From DATGEP01 sp035310125 (GTDB lineage: Bacteria; Chloroflexota; Ktedonobacteria; Ktedonobacterales; JADMIN01): DNA of 8,186 bases. The notes under the pieces are model-generated. The model saw only the letters and a list, made by a program, of their open reading frames with translations. It did no database searches and was not told the DNA's origin. Below, piece after piece: positions 4,766-8,186 of this stretch. Position 1 is the stretch's first letter. The number at the start of each line of letters is the position of its first letter. The stretch spans positions 1-8,186 of the forward strand of contig DATGEP010000066.1 in assembly GCA_035310125.1 (NCBI GenBank), in the 5' to 3' direction. The translations under genes and the position numbers were made by a program.

Positions 4766-7399
4766 TCAACCCAGGTCTGCATCGAGATAACGGCTCAACA
4801 AGCGCAAGCGCCAAGTCGCACGCAGGCAGACGAGCCAGATTACCAGCGTGGCCGCAAGCACGCCGTACTCCTGAAGGCCAAGCGGGGAAAGCACAAAGAG
4901 CGACCGCAAGGGCGGGATGACGAGCACGCCGGAGAAAGCAAGCATCATGCCCACGGCCAGAACAGTCGGTCGCCAGTCGCCGCTTAGCGTGTTGCCGCCT
5001 ACCCACCAGGAAGTCGGCGGCTCGACGAAGATCACCAATGCGAGGCCGCAGTAGACCAGGAAGGCCGTGAGTGTCGTCTGCGCGATCGGCATGTCCTCAG
5101 GTGACACCATGGCGGTTCTACTGGCGAAGGCGCCGGCTTCCACCAGCCGAAGCGCGTAGACGCCGACGAAGACCAGCAAGCCCAGAGCGCTCGATAGCAC
5201 CACAGGCGGCAGGACAAAGTAGAGCAGCCGGCGCATGAGGCTCCCCTGCGGGGAGGGTCCAGGTCGCGCCCAGACCGCCAGCACGATCGCGGGAATACCA
5301 ACGGAAAACAATGTCACGGCCGATGACTGCCGCAGCTCGAGCGGGAACGCCCCGATGACGAGTGACGAGAAGATGACCAGGCCAACCGTGCTAATGCGCG
5401 TGAGGAAGAGATTCAGAATGTCGTGCATGCCGTTTTGGATGCGTTGTCCCTCCGCGACAGCGGGCGCGAGCACGGCGAAGGAGTCCTGCATCAGCACCAG
5501 GTCCGCTACACCTCTGGCTGCCTGGCTCCCGCTGCGCAGCGCAATGCCGAGATTGGCCTGCTTGAGCGAGATCACGTCGTTCACGCCATCGCCGATCATT
5601 GCGACGTAATGGCCGCGCTGGCGGAGGGCACGCACCAACCGCGCCTTCTGTTGCGGCGTGATCCGCCCGAAGATCGTTGCCGACGCCGCCGTCGCGTCAA
5701 ACATCGCCTCATCCATAGCGTCGAGGTCGGAGCCGGAGACGAGCTGAACCGAAGGATCGAGGCCCGCCTGCCGTGCCAGGGCGGCCACGGTCTCCGCGTT
5801 GTCGCCCGAAATGATCTTGAGATGTACCCCAGCATCCGCGAACGCATGCAACGTCTCGCGGGCTTCGGGACGCAATTCGTCTCCCAGCGCAACGAGCCCT
5901 AGCGGCTCCATGTCTGCAGGCAGCACGGATGCGTCGCCCCGATTCTCCAGGTGCGTGACTGCGGAGGTTGATCGAGCGACCAGAAGCACGCGCAACCCAC
6001 GCTCGGCAAGTGCGCGTACCTGCGCCTCGATGGCCGGCCAGCCCGCTGCATCCCCCTTCTGATCCGCAGATGCGGCGCATGCGGATCGGTTTCGCAGGTA
6101 TGGGCGCAGCATTTCCGGCGCACCAAGGGCGTATATGCATCGCAGCGGTTGGCTTGCTATCAGCTCATGCGCGGCGTCCTGCACAGGCTCGTCCGGCATT
6201 CCCAGGTTCCTTGTCTCACCTGGCCTACCGTCCGCTCTGCCATCTTCCTTGTCGTGTGTTAACTCCACAGCGCTCCATTTGCGGGCTGACGAGAACGGAA
6301 TCTCACCGGCGAGCTGTCGCTTAGGATGTGGCAAGGCAATTTGAATAGCCTCACTGGTCTTGTTGCCGCCGCTCGCGCTCGCCGCAAGAGTGCCGAGCAC
6401 ACGCTCGACCTCCTGTTTCGTTGTCGAGCCCAGGGAATAGACACCACTGACCGTCAAACGGTTGGCGGTCAACGTGCCAGTCTTGTCGAGACATAGTACG
6501 TCGACGTGGCTGAGTGACTCGATCGCATTCGCCTGCTGAACCAACGCGCCAAAGCGCAGGATACGCACCGCTCCGAGCGCGTATGCGACCGCGATGGACA
6601 GGAACAAGCCATTGGGAACTAACGCCGCGACGATGGTCGAGTTCTCGACGCTCTCGGCCAGGTTGACCCGTTGCAGCACGGACTTGACAATGAGCAGGAA
6701 CTCCAGATAGAGCACGATCAAGATGGCAATACGGACGACGAGGTTGATCTCTTGCTGGAGCGGCGTGAGCACCCGGCGGAAGGCGCGGGCATCAGCCGTG
6801 ATCTGCTGCGCGAGACTTCCCGCACCAACATGCTCAGCAACATAATAGCCGCCGCCGGTGACACAGAAGCTGCCTGAGTAAACGACATCTCCCGGCCGCT
6901 TGAGAACCAGATCGGCCTCCCCGGTCAGCAGTGACTCATCGACGGTATATGAAGTGCCCTCTTCACCGAGCACCCGACCATCTACGACAATTTGGTCGCC
7001 CGGTCCGAGCTTGAGCGTATCTCCGACCACAATGTTTTCGGGCGGGACCTCCCGCTCGTGCCCCTCACGCACGACCGTCGCCGTCGGGCGGGTAAGTACT
7101 GCAATCGCATCGAGTGTCTGTTTGGCGCGGACTTCCTGGGTCACGCTGACAATGACATTGAGCGAGATGACCCCGATAGACACCAGCGCATCGCTGATAC
7201 GCCCCAGCAGGGCAAGCGTCACTCCCAATCCAAACAAGCAGAGATTGATGAAGTTCAGCACGTTCTCGACGATGATCTGCCGGTAGGATCGGCTGGTCGA
7301 CGGAGGAGCGGAGTTTCCCATGCCACGCGCGCGCCGATCGCGCACCTCCTGCTCAGACAGACCTGGCAGGGGCGTCGCCGCGGCTTTCTTCGCTAGCAT
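4766..7399 (-). CDS. P2-type cation-transporting ATPase, CtpE-like (HAD superfamily)
   Basis: This ATP-driven cation pump of the inner membrane is 877 residues with the chosen start. It shows the full P-type order: a short cytosolic N-terminus (GLSEQEV), membrane helices 1-2 (about 48-66, 69-86), an actuator domain with TGEAD (159), helices 3-4 (218-240, 254-279), the phosphorylation motif DKTGTLT with Asp305, a nucleotide domain with KWS (374), SGDN (531), the hinge GDGVND (603-608), and six further helices to the C-terminus, ten in all. The layout, QEVRAKQTLD after helix 2, LGAPE instead of KGAPE, and SVGIPA in helix 6 resemble mycobacterial CtpE, reported to be a calcium transporter. Helix 4 has PNGL (262-265) where CtpE and calcium pumps have PEGL, so ion specificity is uncertain. 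About 35 polar residues (382-416) are inserted in the nucleotide domain. Start: ATG 7399 has a weak GGCGGA; a GTG at 7411 preceded by GAGGGAG is a real alternative, and the frame is open to 7555. Confidence 0.93.
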   Translation of the reverse strand: MLAKKAAATPLPGLSEQEVRDRRARGMGNSAPPSTSRSYRQIIVENVLNFINLCLFGLGVTLALLGRISDALVSIGVISLNVIVSVTQEVRAKQTLDAIAVLTRPTATVVREGHEREVPPENIVVGDTLKLGPGDQIVVDGRVLGEEGTSYTVDESLLTGEADLVLKRPGDVVYSGSFCVTGGGYYVAEHVGAGSLAQQITADARAFRRVLTPLQQEINLVVRIAILIVLYLEFLLIVKSVLQRVNLAESVENSTIVAALVPNGLFLSIAVAYALGAVRILRFGALVQQANAIESLSHVDVLCLDKTGTLTANRLTVSGVYSLGSTTKQEVERVLGTLAASASGGNKTSEAIQIALPHPKRQLAGEIPFSSARKWSAVELTHDKEDGRADGRPGETRNLGMPDEPVQDAAHELIASQPLRCIYALGAPEMLRPYLRNRSACAASADQKGDAAGWPAIEAQVRALAERGLRVLLVARSTSAVTHLENRGDASVLPADMEPLGLVALGDELRPEARETLHAFADAGVHLKIISGDNAETVAALARQAGLDPSVQLVSGSDLDAMDEAMFDATAASATIFGRITPQQKARLVRALRQRGHYVAMIGDGVNDVISLKQANLGIALRSGSQAARGVADLVLMQDSFAVLAPAVAEGQRIQNGMHDILNLFLTRISTVGLVIFSSLVIGAFPLELRQSSAVTLFSVGIPAIVLAVWARPGPSPQGSLMRRLLYFVLPPVVLSSALGLLVFVGVYALRLVEAGAFASRTAMVSPEDMPIAQTTLTAFLVYCGLALVIFVEPPTSWWVGGNTLSGDWRPTVLAVGMMLAFSGVLVIPPLRSLFVLSPLGLQEYGVLAATLVIWLVCLRATWRLRLLSRYLDADLG

Positions 7400-7605
7400 T
7401 GGTTCCGCCACGTGTTTGGCTCCCTCATTCACTGTCCGTCCCAGCACCGGCTCGCGGTGCATCGCTATGCATGCAACTCCCGCAGAAGTGCGGCCATGCC
7501 ATACGAGGAGGATGGCGGTCCAAGACATTCCGTAGTTGCACCATCGCACAAGCACCTAACAACGCTGTCACAGTGCAGGCGGGCGTATCACTGGCACATC
7601 GCAGG

Positions 7606-7628
7606 TTTGGCAGTGTCACCTTGCCAAA
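7606..7628. promoter_or_regulatory. Inverted repeat TTTGGCA-N9-TGCCAAA, candidate operator
   Basis: Two perfect 7-base arms separated by 9 bases form a 23-base dyad about 200 bases upstream of the ATPase start. The half-site geometry, about 16 bases centre to centre, is compatible with a dimeric transcription factor; a hairpin in a leader RNA is also possible. No regulator gene is in the window, so the assignment is positional only. Confidence 0.3.
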
Positions 7629-7748
7629 ACGAGAGGCTAATGGGACACACAGGCCTCGAAAGATGTCCAAGCCGTGAGGGTAGCGGGCGCCATATTACCA
7701 TGAGGAACTCCAAGAGGTATGTCATCATGTACATCGAGCGAGCTGATA

Positions 7749-7777
7749 TTGACCATGCAGTCCTGCGCGCCTAGTGT
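7749..7777 (+). promoter_or_regulatory. Weak sigma-70-like promoter candidate on the plus strand
   Basis: TTGACC (7749-7754) and TAGTGT (7772-7777) are separated by exactly 17 bases. The -35 box matches consensus at five of six positions; the -10 is poor. It points toward the possible gene start at 8145. Such pairs occur by chance, so this is only a candidate. Confidence 0.15.
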
Positions 7778-7911
7778 CATAAGTCCCTGCCAGCTTCACC
7801 TGAGCACAGCGCGGAGGTGCATTGTTGCCGCAGGCCATATTGCAGCTACCGACGGGTAAGCGAGATCATGTGCCTCACCTTTGACATCAGGGCCTTCTCT
7901 GCCAGATACCT

Positions 7912-7942
7912 GGGCGGAGATGGAGCCGCTCCGTCTCCGCCC
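7912..7942. repeat. Near-perfect 31-base palindrome (15-bp stem)
   Basis: The arms GGGCGGAGATGGAGC and GCTCCGTCTCCGCCC flank a single C. All 15 pairs match except one T-G wobble, giving a very stable potential hairpin in RNA or a cruciform in DNA. No T-run follows on either strand, so it does not look like a standard intrinsic terminator. It may be a processing or stabilising hairpin, the remains of a mobile-element end, or a binding site. Nothing else around it identifies it. Confidence 0.5.
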
Positions 7943-8144
7943 TCACTGCAATTCTTGCTGCTACGAAAGCAGGACGTACTCGTGTCAGCGGAGCGGTCTG
8001 TCTTGGTGCTCTTCGAGCGGTGACTCGCCCGCGTCTCAGTGTGGTGGCTGGCTCTGTTGTCGAAAGCACAGAACGTCAAAGACGAGCGAATATGACATGT
8101 CCGTGAGGTGGCCAAGGAAATTGTGACGCCCTTGTAAGGCAGCG

Positions 8145-8186
8145 ATGCATATCGTGAATGAGGGCGAGCACGTGCGCGGCACAATC
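8145..8186 (+). CDS. Possible start of a plus-strand gene cut by the right edge
   Basis: ATG at 8145 opens 14 codons to the edge (MHIVNEGEHVRGTI). TAAGG lies 6 bases upstream as a modest ribosome binding site. Too little is present to recognise a product, and an open frame of this length is expected by chance. It is noted because its start resembles the leader region of the ATPase gene on the other strand. Confidence 0.15.
   Translation, partial: MHIVNEGEHVRGTI

Larger units (their letters stand above)
7412..8144. other. Long non-coding stretch upstream of the ATPase
   Basis: About 730 bases without a supported gene, presumably holding the ATPase promoter and leader. It contains an inverted repeat at 7606-7628 and a 15-bp-stem palindrome at 7912-7942, listed separately. 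Frames on both strands (for example 7846-8184 minus, 7817-8023 plus) give Ser/Arg/Thr/Cys-rich translations without any family pattern. No transposase fragment, tRNA or riboswitch was recognised. Confidence 0.45.

Noticed and set aside
5423..5902. Long plus-strand frames across the ATPase
   Set aside because: They are antisense shadows of a gene with clear catalytic motifs.
7846..8184. 112-codon minus-strand frame near the right edge
   Set aside because: The translation is dominated by Ser, Arg, Thr and His with no family resemblance, and it runs through the palindrome at 7912-7942.

Overview
This window is GC-rich bacterial DNA, roughly 60% GC by eye, with standard Shine-Dalgarno starts. 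Its content fits a chromosomal segment of a soil-type bacterium. Chloroflexota, possibly Ktedonobacteria-like, is my best guess, from the style of the P-type ATPase, the WTGTD-repeat secreted proteins and a PspA-like N-terminus. That placement is an inference, and a high-GC actinobacterium or a metagenomic contig is also possible.

Layout, left to right. All convincing intact genes are on the minus strand. The left edge cuts a serine hydrolase of the beta-lactamase/penicillin-binding-protein fold (2-478), which has the SxxK catalytic motif. Upstream of it, in the same direction, is a small four-helix membrane protein (624-1094). The two are separated by 145 bases that contain a perfect 20-bp palindrome. 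A gene-poor kilobase follows (about 1095-2107). Its only recognisable coding signal is a short plus-strand ORF (1662-1859) with an excellent ribosome binding site. Its first ~23 residues look like the membrane-binding N-terminus of PspA/IM30, but the rest does not, so it is read as a truncated PspA remnant or a very short derivative.

The middle holds two related secreted-type genes, both on the minus strand. The first (2108-3217) is intact: a signal peptide followed by six evenly spaced 'AWTGTD..H.LN' repeats about 50-58 residues apart, which suggests a six-bladed beta-propeller with an Asp-box-like motif in repeat 4. The second (3605-4319) matches repeats 2-6 of the same protein, but it lacks the signal peptide and repeat 1 and is broken by two single-base frameshifts, so it appears to be a decayed tandem copy.

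The right half is dominated by a large P2-type cation-transporting ATPase related to mycobacterial CtpE (4766-7399). It has all the core catalytic motifs, but it carries PNGL where most relatives have PEGL in the ion-binding fourth membrane helix. Upstream is a non-coding stretch of about 750 bases with an inverted repeat (TTTGGCA-N9-TGCCAAA), a 15-bp-stem hairpin, a weak promoter candidate and, at the extreme right edge, a possible plus-strand gene start.

No tRNA, rRNA, CRISPR array, transposase or phage gene was seen. The genes do not form an obvious single pathway. The clearest biological story is a duplicated, poorly characterised family of secreted repeat proteins, one copy live and one dying, next to an envelope-related gene set: a serine hydrolase, a membrane protein, a PspA relic and an ion pump.
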